A stretch of DNA of 28,692 nucleotides, from positions 1 through 28,692 of the forward strand of contig MLAK01001191.1 of assembly GCA_001839685.1 (NCBI GenBank), read 5' to 3'. The notes beneath the pieces were generated by a model. The model saw only the letters and a program-made list of their open reading frames with translations. It made no database searches and was not told the DNA's origin. This DNA comes from Tritrichomonas foetus. Lineage: Eukaryota; Parabasalia; Tritrichomonadida; Tritrichomonadidae. A program made the position numbers and the translations under genes. Below, piece after piece: positions 9,609 to 18,900 of the stretch (its first letter is position 1; the number at the start of each line of letters is the position of its first letter).

Positions 9609-10499
9609 TCACATTAAACCGATACCAATAACAAAGATCATCCACAAGAATCCAACTGCTAAAACGCTGATTTGGATTATTCTGTTCTTCATATCTGATT
9701 CTCCCTTGAAGTAAGCTTGGAATTGGAACATCATTCTGAAACCAATGTAACATAAAATTCCAGCCATGAAACTGGCGAAGCATGAACGTGCTGTTGCTAT
9801 TGAGCTTGGGTTTCTATGGCAGTAGAATGAAATAATCATGGATAGTGGATTTAATATTGCAATTGGAAGCATGTAAACTAAGTAAAGCCACATTGGTGGT
9901 GCATCATTCATAACCCACATTCCGAAAACATATTGAAGTGTGGCATAGTGGAAGAATGAAACAAAAATGGAATTGATTGAGTCATATGGTTGGTATGCGC
10001 TTCCTTGCTTGTAGGCGTGCCACAAAACTCCATAGTAAGCTTCTTCTGCAATTCCTACCATCATGTAAGTAATCCACATGAACCCAACAACGATGGCTGT
10101 GAACCATGTGAAATTGCCGACATTATCGAGGGATGGTTTTCCGCCTTTTGGCTTTTCTCCTCCGTCCTCTTGATTGTCTGCTTGTTTTGGCTCTTCTTCT
10201 TTATCGTCGCCGCCCTTCGATCCAGGCAAGAAAACATCCAACATTGCGAAAACGACAACAAATAAGACGCAGATCATTCCGCCGGTCGCCGATCCAAATC
10301 TGGAATCAGGGAAATAGGAGCTTGGCAAGAGGCAAAACAGGGCTTCCATTAAGAAAACTGCGGTTGTAAGGGGATGAATTAGATTTTGTATAATTGGTGC
10401 GCGAATAAAAATTGGAATAAAGGTGACACCAATAGAGCCGACGAGTGTGAGGACTGCTTTTCCCCACATGATTCCTTGAGCTGGTTTATATGTAGGCAT
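9609..10499 (-). CDS. Eight-span membrane protein, divergent ZIP-transporter-like
   Basis: A 296-residue integral membrane protein. Hydrophobic segments lie at about 13-33, 38-58, 71-92, 130-160, 177-198, 203-225, 237-260 and 273-295, with a charged Lys/Glu/Gly loop at 93-128 between spans 3 and 4. This is the layout of ZIP (SLC39) metal transporters. Span 2 reads AVFLMEALFCLLP, close to the ZIP pattern GVFLATALFHLLPE, and span 7 (FMAGILCYIGF) resembles the ZIP AGTFLYVA pattern. However, the metal-binding motifs normally in span 4 (HNxxD) and span 5 (HExPHE) are not there: span 4 has GIAEEAYYG and span 5 keeps only one His (about 184). It may be a non-transporting ZIP relative, a transporter with other specificity, or an unrelated eight-span family. 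The start ATG follows TCATC by 7 nt; the stop is TGA. Codon choice is richer in G+C than in the neighbours, which suggests good expression. Confidence 0.8.
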   Translation of the reverse strand: MPTYKPAQGIMWGKAVLTLVGSIGVTFIPIFIRAPIIQNLIHPLTTAVFLMEALFCLLPSSYFPDSRFGSATGGMICVLFVVVFAMLDVFLPGSKGGDDKEEEPKQADNQEDGGEKPKGGKPSLDNVGNFTWFTAIVVGFMWITYMMVGIAEEAYYGVLWHAYKQGSAYQPYDSINSIFVSFFHYATLQYVFGMWVMNDAPPMWLYLVYMLPIAILNPLSMIISFYCHRNPSSIATARSCFASFMAGILCYIGFRMMFQFQAYFKGESDMKNRIIQISVLAVGFLWMIFVIGIGLM

Positions 10500-10503
10500 A
10501 TTC

Positions 10504-10508
10504 GATGA
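10504..10508 (-). promoter_or_regulatory. Candidate initiator (TCATC) of the ZIP-like gene
   Basis: TCATC on the minus strand has its A at 10506, 7 nt before the ATG at 10499. Four of five positions agree with TCA-Y-W. It would give an unusually short leader. Confidence 0.3.
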
Positions 10509-11171
10509 GAATTGTTAGATAATGAAGTGAAATGATCATTCAAATTAATTTTGAATAAATCGTTTTAGAAATTGAAGAGATTTCATTTGTGAAAAGTGAA
10601 ATGCAAATTTAACGAAATTCAAATTGATTGAATTTTTTCATAGAAAAATTCCTAAAATTTATCCACCTTAACTGAATTTCGGGAAATGTCAGAAAAAGTT
10701 TTATTCTCTAAATTTCAAAAGAGAATTACTTTTTCAATTTTCAGAAACACTCATCGATTTCACTAAGATACTTTTCTTGATATCTCCATCTAATATGAAA
10801 AATTAGATAAATCGATTTTGAATTAGAGAAGAATAAAGCTTATTACAAATGCTTGATTGATATGCCACAAAAAATGATTATAGAATAAGGACTTTTATTG
10901 TTTATAGTCAAAAACTTTGGAAAAAAATTCAAACAAATGATCGGATTTTTTTTTTCTGACATATCCATCAATTTGTCTTTTCTGTGAACTTTCAAATCGT
11001 AAAAGATATTTTCTCGTCTTCTAATTAGGATTATCTTCATAAATAATGAGTAGAGGAATCTTTCACCGTAAAAACGTTTGTTTTTTTATGTCGAAATATT
11101 TTTGAAGCATCTTATTCAAAATTGTGGATGTTAAATTTAAAACGTTAGTGAATCATTTTATATTGAATCTC

Positions 11172-11243
11172 TTTCAATAAAATTATCCTACGAAATTGAA
11201 AAATGGATAATTGTACTGAAAAATTATGATAATTTTATTGAAA
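11172..11243. repeat. Perfect 16-bp inverted repeat with 40-nt spacer
   Basis: TTTCAATAAAATTATC at 11172-11187 is exactly reverse-complementary to 11228-11243. The spacer is 40 nt. It could extrude a cruciform or fold in RNA; no terminal-repeat element is recognisable around it. Confidence 0.75.
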
Positions 11244-11522
11244 AATCCAAAGTGAAAAAAAAAATAAAACTTCCTTTTCGTCATCGGAAAAGCTATTTAT
11301 TCTCGATTTACCGCTAAAAACTTCCAAATGTTCATGTGTTATTTTCTTGAGTTAAAATGGCAAACTACGAACAAATGTCATTTTTCGATATCTTATCTTC
11401 TTATCGAGGAAAAAAACTAGAATAAAATGTTAAAGTATGATATATAATGATCCTTTGCATTAACTATTTAGTCAATAAAGCTATTTTGGGTGCTCAGCCA
11501 ATTTTTGCCCAATTTTTTTTTC

Positions 11523-11604
11523 TTAACGATTAACTTCCATTAGTTAACTAATTTTTAGATAACCATTTAGTTTCTCAAAATTGGTTAACTAAATTATTGT
11601 TAAC
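11523..11604 (+). promoter_or_regulatory. Cluster of TAACGAT and GTTAAC sites
   Basis: Within 82 bp there are TTAACGATTAAC (11523-11534), TTAGTTAACTAA (a palindrome within 11539-11552), GGTTAACTAAA (from 11583) and GTTAAC (11599-11604). They lie 57-138 bp upstream of the ATG at 11661. TAACGA is a core of Myb-recognition elements described for Trichomonas promoters, so a Myb-type control region is possible. Function is inferred. Confidence 0.4.
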
Positions 11605-11643
11605 ATTTCACCCGTAATTTACATTATAATTTTTTTGAATATG

Positions 11644-11648
11644 CCATA
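11644..11648 (+). promoter_or_regulatory. Candidate initiator (CCATA) of the gene at 11661
   Basis: CCATA has its A at 11646, 15 nt before the ATG. It differs from TCA-Y-W only at the first base. The same CCATA(T) appears before the FANCM-like gene. Confidence 0.3.
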
Positions 11649-11660
11649 TTAAAATTTTCC

Positions 11661-14600
11661 ATGAGCGCATCAGAGAACTTCAAAAACATTTTAAATATTC
11701 TCATAAACAAAGAAGATATAAACAGGACCAATTATATTTACTGTATGGCGAGCCTATCTACAATCAAAAAAGATCTGCCTTATATATTTAATTATATTTC
11801 ACAAAATTTGGATCAAGGAAATTGGGAAAAATATTTGTCGGTTTTTCTTGATGTAATTGCATCAAAACCAGCAGGATCTTTTCATTTCACTTTTTCTGAA
11901 TCTTTGGATTTGATTAAATATTTACTTTCTATAAACAAGCATTTAAACTCACTAGAGGCATATATAAAATATATGCGTGCACTTAAAATCATCATTTCAT
12001 CGTTTCCTCCTGGATCCGATCCGAATCATCTAATTAATTTGATTCGAGGTGTTCAAACAATAAATGCTCAAGTTGGATTGGCTGCAGTTGCATATTTTAT
12101 CCCACAAATAGCAAATGAAGCTCTTCAAATTATTATTCCAAATTTAAACATGCCAGTTTCACTTTTCTCCTTAACAAATGTCTTAAAAGTAATTAAAACT
12201 ATTACAAATGTGCCACTTGAATTCCAAAATGATTTAAATTTGGATAAATTTTTCTCTGTTCTTAACCTTTTCGCAAAAAATAGTGATAACAAAAGTAATG
12301 ATGACAAAAATAGCAATAATCACGATAGCAATGATGATGTTTGTCATAGATGTAATTATCAAGAGTTTTTAGTGTATTTTGTTGCTAATCTTCAAGAATT
12401 TTATGATATTTATAACACATTGGTGATGGATCAGCAATATTTTAATCTAATTTTGAATGGAATTCAACAAAGTGAGTTACAAAGATCACTTGTTGCCCAA
12501 ATGATGTCAACGATGCCATCATCAAATTTTAATCAGAATTTACAAATTGGAAATCAATTATCAGCACTTTTAGTTACAATATCTGTTTACATTGATGACT
12601 ATGAATCAACTTTTACAAAAAATATTGTAAAATTTGCTTATGAAAGGAAAACTGATCAAATGTTTATAGATACACTTGTAATGATGCCAAATGATCCAAA
12701 AAGATATACAACTGCCGTTTTTATTGGAGCTGAAACTAATTTATTTTCAAATTCTTCATTTTTTAAATCATGTTTCCCACAAAATCCAAAAGAAGATCTT
12801 TTTATTCCTATTTCAAATGCTGTTAAATTTTTAATATCAAGAAATTTGATTCATCAAAATAATGTGAAAATCATTTTAACCTCACTCTTTTCGATGTTTT
12901 CAAATCCTCTAATTAGCACAAATAAAAACTATCTTCAAGCTTCAGCAGACGCTTTAAAGTCACTTGATCAATTTATGGATATTATTTGTTTATTTACTTA
13001 TCAAAACATTGATAAAATTGTTTCATTTACATTTTTAATTGGAATAATAAATATGATTCTTTCTCATCAAACCTTTGTTCAAAGTTTCAATCCATCTTCC
13101 GTTTTAATTAATGATTTTCTACGATGCTTAGCAGTTGTTGCCCATTTAATTGAATCTAAAAGGAAAACAACACAAGAAAAAATTTCATTAATTCGTTTCT
13201 TATCATTTTTAAAAGGCGAAGACATACGAGTTTTTCAACCAACTAGTTTAACAATTATTGATGTTGTTTCAAAATATATTAGCGAATCAACAGTGGCTAT
13301 GTTTTGTGCAATTGTTCTCGATTTATTTACTAAAGATACCACTTATTCAGTGGTTCTTGCAGCACTGCCAAAATTATCTGAAGAACATCTCAATGAAGCA
13401 ATGGCCAGAGTTGATAATTTCTCTATAAAAAATCAAGAAGACGAAAATGCTATTCGAAAACAATTTGTTTTATTCTATAAAACTCGAATTTGTGTAGATC
13501 CCTTAAATACAATTGATCATCTTTTTAAATTAATTGAAGCAGCTAAAAAGAATAATTCTATTTTATTCTTTAAGAGACCACCACCACCAGGCTTCACACG
13601 TGCCATTCTTCGTCTTTTAACAATTATTTGTAGAAATGAATCATTAACATGTAAATTACCAAGAATTGGTGAACTTGTTGAATTTGCATTACCACTTGAA
13701 GAAAAAGCACTATTTTTCGTACAAAATCAAGCTAAAAAAGTGATAAATGAAGCATCAAAGAATAAATTCATTGTTTTAAATACTAAATTCTTAAAGAATT
13801 TAATTGGAATATCTCTTTTTTCGGAATCAATTCCTTATCTGTTAACAAAACTCCCAAGAAAGGATGATGATGCTATTGTTGCTGCAAAAGCTTGGACAAA
13901 TCACTTAGTTTCACATAATGAATCACGTTTTCATAACCAAGATATTGCTTTGGCAATTATTCGCTTTGCTGAAGATAGTTCACCAATTCCTCAAATTATT
14001 TCTGCGATTTTACCTGAAGTTGCTGAATGTGGACTTCCATGTGTTGACTTTGCGGCTTGTTTGGTTGATCCACCTTTCAGAAAATCTCTTAAATACTTTT
14101 CTGATGATCCAATGGTTGTATTAACTTTTTCTAAGTTTTGTTTATCAAAAAATGAAGAAGAAAGAATTGCTGCTTATAAATTTGTATTTCATTTTTTTGG
14201 GCTTCCAGAAAGTTTTTCAGAAAATGATATTTTATCTCATTATGAAAAGAAACATCCGAAAAATGATAGAATTTCTTTGTTTTTATCACTCTTTTTAAAT
14301 GTTTTTCAGCTTCATAAAAAATATGGAACGTCAGTTTTCCAGAAAATTACAAAAGAAAGTGTCATTCAAAAGCATCATGCACTCCTTACTAGAGCTATTG
14401 TTGATGCAAACTGCGAAATTTCAGAATCAGTTCTCTATGATTTCACTAAAAAGTCGTTTAAATCTCCGAACATTTGTTTTGAAGCTCAAAAAACTCTTAA
14501 ATCTGTAGCTATCCAAAACATGGACCTATTTGTTAAATTTTTGCTATCAAATAATTTAAATGAATTTTCAACTAATGTTGTAAGGCGAATCACATATTCA

Positions 14601-15833
14601 ACTGATTTAAGAACGAAGTTAATAGCAAAATTTATTGAAATTCTTCAAAAATCAGTCGCTTCCAATTCAAGACAAGGAAAATTATTGGAATTCATTGTCA
14701 TAAGTGACATTTCAGGTGAATTAAGTACAATTTGCTGTGGGAATCTCCTTTTAATTATTGTTATGATTCTTGGTTTGTCTTTTGGTAGTCAAAAGAAACT
14801 TCCAAAACTTCAACCTTCATTTGAATTAATAACCAAAAGAAAAATGACATTTAAATTTGAAACTGATAATATAATCTCCTTTGATAAGACCTTAGAATAT
14901 TTTTCACATGTTTTAATGAAAATTCCAGTGACTCAGTTAAATGAGTTCTGCCGTGGTTGTTTTGAAAGTGTGAAAGCTGGAAATGAATATGTGATTATTG
15001 CAATTGGAATTTTATTTATTCATTTATCGAAAGCTTATTCTGATTTTGGTTCAATTACTGCAGAAAGATTGAAAACGAGTCTTTGGGATACAGTTTCTAA
15101 ATCATTAAATCGAAGTGGAATGAAAACTAGGAGATATTTTGCTTATGTTTTGAATAGAGTCTTAACTATTCCAAATATCGATGCTATTTCCAATATTAGT
15201 AAGAACCACATTTTCAACACTATTTTGGAATCGCTTACAGGTGAATTAGACGATTTCAAATCTGATGCAATTGATATTGTATGTATATTTTTACCATATT
15301 TGAAAGCTGGCGGAGATATTACACTTGCTTTTGATCCTGAGAAACTTGTGGCTTGTCTTCAACGTTCATTGAAACGAACAGAAATAAATGCCAGAATTTT
15401 AACAGCATTAAATATTTTAGTTGATCAAAAAATTTCTTTCTTTGGTGAAAGAAAAGGAACTAAATTAAACGTTGTTGAAATTGCAACTAAAATAGTTAAA
15501 GGTACACAAACAGAGCAACATCTTTGTTATGAAATGTTTAAGAAAATGTTCCAAGTCGATTCTGATGAAGAAGTTGTAAAAATGTTTTACATCAGATTTT
15601 CAGATGATGACTTTCAAGAACTTTGCTACAGATTAGTAAATCAAGCTAAACCAGATGAAATTGATGAAAATTGGATGCAAGTTTTGATTTGGATTGGTGA
15701 ATCAATGAAAAACAAACGAGAAATTGTTCCTGATTACAAACCAAAAATGTTTAATCTTCTTCTTCAGATTTTCTCAAATGAAAAGCATAGTTGTTCTGCG
15801 CTTGCAATGAAATGGATGAAAGAATTTATGTAA
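11661..15833 (+). CDS. Large helical-repeat (HEAT/ARM-like) protein of unknown function
   Basis: A 1390-residue protein that I do not recognise. It has no signal peptide, membrane span or catalytic motif I can see. Nearly the whole length reads as amphipathic helices of 15-20 residues separated by short turns, as in HEAT or armadillo solenoids, so a scaffold or transport-adaptor role is a reasonable guess. An Asn/Asp/Ser low-complexity patch lies at about residues 208-232 (DNA 12282-12340), directly followed by CHRC. A proline cluster (RPPPPGF) occurs near residue 640. The ATG at 11661 is the first in frame after a CCATA initiator candidate. The stop is immediately TAAATAAA, which fits a trichomonad-type polyadenylation signal. 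It converges with the FANCM-like gene, 102 bp away. That it is a real gene is certain from its length; family assignment is open. Confidence 0.9.
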   Translation: MSASENFKNILNILINKEDINRTNYIYCMASLSTIKKDLPYIFNYISQNLDQGNWEKYLSVFLDVIASKPAGSFHFTFSESLDLIKYLLSINKHLNSLEAYIKYMRALKIIISSFPPGSDPNHLINLIRGVQTINAQVGLAAVAYFIPQIANEALQIIIPNLNMPVSLFSLTNVLKVIKTITNVPLEFQNDLNLDKFFSVLNLFAKNSDNKSNDDKNSNNHDSNDDVCHRCNYQEFLVYFVANLQEFYDIYNTLVMDQQYFNLILNGIQQSELQRSLVAQMMSTMPSSNFNQNLQIGNQLSALLVTISVYIDDYESTFTKNIVKFAYERKTDQMFIDTLVMMPNDPKRYTTAVFIGAETNLFSNSSFFKSCFPQNPKEDLFIPISNAVKFLISRNLIHQNNVKIILTSLFSMFSNPLISTNKNYLQASADALKSLDQFMDIICLFTYQNIDKIVSFTFLIGIINMILSHQTFVQSFNPSSVLINDFLRCLAVVAHLIESKRKTTQEKISLIRFLSFLKGEDIRVFQPTSLTIIDVVSKYISESTVAMFCAIVLDLFTKDTTYSVVLAALPKLSEEHLNEAMARVDNFSIKNQEDENAIRKQFVLFYKTRICVDPLNTIDHLFKLIEAAKKNNSILFFKRPPPPGFTRAILRLLTIICRNESLTCKLPRIGELVEFALPLEEKALFFVQNQAKKVINEASKNKFIVLNTKFLKNLIGISLFSESIPYLLTKLPRKDDDAIVAAKAWTNHLVSHNESRFHNQDIALAIIRFAEDSSPIPQIISAILPEVAECGLPCVDFAACLVDPPFRKSLKYFSDDPMVVLTFSKFCLSKNEEERIAAYKFVFHFFGLPESFSENDILSHYEKKHPKNDRISLFLSLFLNVFQLHKKYGTSVFQKITKESVIQKHHALLTRAIVDANCEISESVLYDFTKKSFKSPNICFEAQKTLKSVAIQNMDLFVKFLLSNNLNEFSTNVVRRITYSTDLRTKLIAKFIEILQKSVASNSRQGKLLEFIVISDISGELSTICCGNLLLIIVMILGLSFGSQKKLPKLQPSFELITKRKMTFKFETDNIISFDKTLEYFSHVLMKIPVTQLNEFCRGCFESVKAGNEYVIIAIGILFIHLSKAYSDFGSITAERLKTSLWDTVSKSLNRSGMKTRRYFAYVLNRVLTIPNIDAISNISKNHIFNTILESLTGELDDFKSDAIDIVCIFLPYLKAGGDITLAFDPEKLVACLQRSLKRTEINARILTALNILVDQKISFFGERKGTKLNVVEIATKIVKGTQTEQHLCYEMFKKMFQVDSDEEVVKMFYIRFSDDDFQELCYRLVNQAKPDEIDENWMQVLIWIGESMKNKREIVPDYKPKMFNLLLQIFSNEKHSCSALAMKWMKEFM

Positions 15834-15838
15834 ATAAA
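15831..15838 (+). terminator. Polyadenylation signal overlapping the stop (TAAATAAA)
   Basis: The TAA stop at 15831-15833 is the start of TAAATAAA. In Trichomonas, UAAA overlapping or close to the stop codon acts as the polyadenylation signal. The assignment is by analogy. Confidence 0.4.
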
Positions 15839-15935
15839 AAAGTCATATGCATCTAAATAATTCTTTTTGCTTTCCTTTTAAAATTACAAAGATAAAAATC
15901 GAATAATAAGATATTATCGTAAATGTTTATTATAA

Positions 15936-18900
15936 TCATAAATCAAAATCAAAACTATCATCACTATCTGATAAAAAAGATGTATTTTTGTTTTTGAGAG
16001 TAGTAATGTTAATCAAAGATTGTGGAATCGGAACCTTGTTTGTTTTACTTTGAAAATTAGTGTTTACAGCGACATCATTTTTCTTGTTCTCTGTTTCATA
16101 ATCATAACATGTTTCAAAATCATAATCATCCTCATCGCTTTCAAGATAGGATCTTGTTTGAATATTTGTCTTTTCTTTGTCATTTGGATTCATTGAATTA
16201 GATTGTATAAATTGATCGTCATATTTCATGCTTTGCTCAATTTCATTCCCGTCTGTTGAATCAAGTTGGGAAGATAAATCAAAATCAGATAGAAAACTCT
16301 TGGAGTTAAATATTTTTTCTTTATCTCCAGTTAAAAATGAAGGTTTTTCTTCAACAAAAATATCCTGGCTTGATGTGTCTGAGAGAAAAGAAGTTTTTTT
16401 CTTGTTAAGGTGAGGTAGAGCACTAGTATCGAAAACTCTTTTCTTAGAAATTGTACTTTCTGTTCCATTTATAATTTTGAATTCATTTTTAGATACAGAA
16501 GACGCTTTATTGGTATATTGTTCACCAAAATCAATGTCCATCAAATCATCTGGAAATGAATCATCTAAATAATGTTGAGATTTATCAATTGTGCTTTTGA
16601 CTTCAATAGAATTTAACTTCAATGAAGAAACTAAGGATTTATCTGGAATATTTTCTGGAAAAAATTTTTTAATGTTTGTGTGGCATAAGAAATTATGATT
16701 ATTTCTGTTATTATTGTCTTCATTTGGAATAATTTCTTCATTTAGAATAATTTCTTCATTTGGAATGATTTCTTCATTTGGAATGATTTCTTCATTTGGA
16801 ATGATTTCTTCATTCAGCATTTTATCTTTATTTTCAAATATTTTATGTGTACAACTATTGTGATAAATGTTTCCATTTGTACATATACAATTTTCCTTTT
16901 CAAAATTACTAGAATAATGATTCTTAAAGTAATTTGTTTTCCGTTGTAATTGGGAATTGGAGAAAAAAGGTACTGAAATATGCAGTACATTGTGAAATTG
17001 TTGTGATGAAGAGATATATGGTTTAGAAATATTGTCTTTTGGAGATATCTGAGCTTTAGGTTTCTCAATTTCAAAACCCTCTTTCGAATTATTTGTAATT
17101 TCTCCTCCATGAATTTGAACTTCTTTTCCTGTGATATTTTTGCATTCTTCGCTATCATTGTCGATATGAAAGGCTTTTTCTTCCTTTCTATCAAGCAATT
17201 TTGGGATTTCTGAGGAATCTTTTGATTTACGTGGCAATGGTTGCGATAGCATGCCTATTTGAAGCCTATTTAATGAATAAAAGCTGTGTGGTTGGGAACG
17301 GTGAATAGTTTTGCGGTTTGTAGAACTGTTAAATATATTTTGGCTGAGAATTGTCACTTTATATGGATCAAAAGTGGAAGATCTTTCAGGAGAACTCTTT
17401 GGTGATTGATTTAATTTTTCATGAACTGATGTTTGTATAATTTGATCATTTATCCAAAATTGAAAATTCTCATCAGGATTGGCCAGTAATTCTTTAATTT
17501 TTGGTTGAAGAAATTCTTTGGGATAAGAATTGTTAGTCATTTGATGCAAAATAAAAATGTTCTTTCCTGAAAGAACACTTGGATCATGCTGATCAAAAAA
17601 GATATAAAGATCAATATTCATTTTATCAAACAAAGTCGCGTTTTCAAATGTTGTAGCAATTAAATTAATTTGACCATGTTTAAATAGAGCCAGTTTGCTC
17701 TTTTTTGTTCTCATTGTTAATTCTGCTGGTTTAATTAATGGTTTGCTTTTTAGATATTCAACTATACAACGACAAGTATCTATTAGGTTTGCTAAAACTA
17801 TGATTTTCGATGGATAATTTTTTGATAGAATCAAATTGACAATCGATGCAAATTTTGGATGGAGTTCATCTCTGGATTTTTCAAGATGCTTTATAAATTC
17901 TTTGTACTCATTTGATTTTAGTAATTGCTTCCTTTGCTCAGTCATTTTCTTCTTTTTTAATGATTCAATTGCAGAATATGCTTGAGAAGGTCCATAATCA
18001 ACCAATTTGTCCCTAATTGAAGTTAATTGTAAAAACAAATTAAAAATATTTTGAATGTTTTGTGGGAGTCTTTTTCCTCTATTTTGTGCTTCTTGAAGCG
18101 TTTTAAAAACAATTTTATTTGTAAAATCGCAAGCTTTATTTGAATGCAGATAATGATCCACATATAATTTGTTAATACAGAATTTACAAAGTAATTTATC
18201 AAATAATTCGGTTAATAAAACAATGTCTGTCCCTAAAGAAAAGAGAACTTGAACAGGAATATATTTTTGTAACATTTTTTCATCATAAAAAACCAATTTT
18301 TCTATTTTTAGATTGTCTATTAATGATTGAATTGTATCTTTACTTTCGGGTAAATTTGATGTTGCGATAACAATTCTGCAACTTGAAAGATTTTCTAAGT
18401 GATTTGTTATCCAAAATTCATTTTCAAAAGAGTTATTATTTTTTCCAAATATATGATTATCATGTGTAAGGTGATTTTCCAATAGTTTTTGATTGACTTC
18501 ATTTATATTAACTTCATTCATATTACATTCATTTATTTGAATCTTGTCATCTATCTCTGTTTGATTTTCTCGATGATTTATTGGATTAGAAACAGTTTTT
18601 GTGGAATTATTTCTTTGGTTTTGAAGATTTTGATTGTTAGAATGTGAAAACTTTGTTTGAAAATCGTCAAAAATTAAAAGAGATGGATTGAATGATTTAA
18701 TCCAGCTTTCTTTGATTCCTTTTACAATAGCAGCGGTTGTTGCAAAGACTATTTGTTGAGAAAAAAGTTTATCTAAGTAATTTTCATTTGAGTTCTCGTT
18801 ATTTTGGCTCAAATTGTGTCCTTTTTCCATGACAAAATTTTCGCTATTAACTGATAAAATTGGGGTCATTGAAAAAAAGTCAGCCAATTTTTGAATTGAT

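Larger units (their letters stand above)
10500..11660. other. 1.16 kb divergent intergenic region
   Basis: The longest gene-free stretch in the window, between the divergent ZIP-like gene and the helical-repeat gene. No convincing coding region or tRNA is seen. It is rich in A and T runs. It holds a perfect 16-bp inverted repeat (11172-11187 with 11228-11243) and a cluster of TAACGAT and GTTAAC sites (11523-11604) near the start of the plus-strand gene. Confidence 0.6.

Noticed and set aside
9990..10369. Overlapping frames antisense or shifted to the ZIP-like gene
   Set aside because: They mirror the coding strand of a well-supported membrane protein and have no motifs of their own.
10843..11040. 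65-codon minus-strand frame in the large spacer
   Set aside because: Composition matches the surrounding non-coding DNA; no initiator, motif or similarity is seen.
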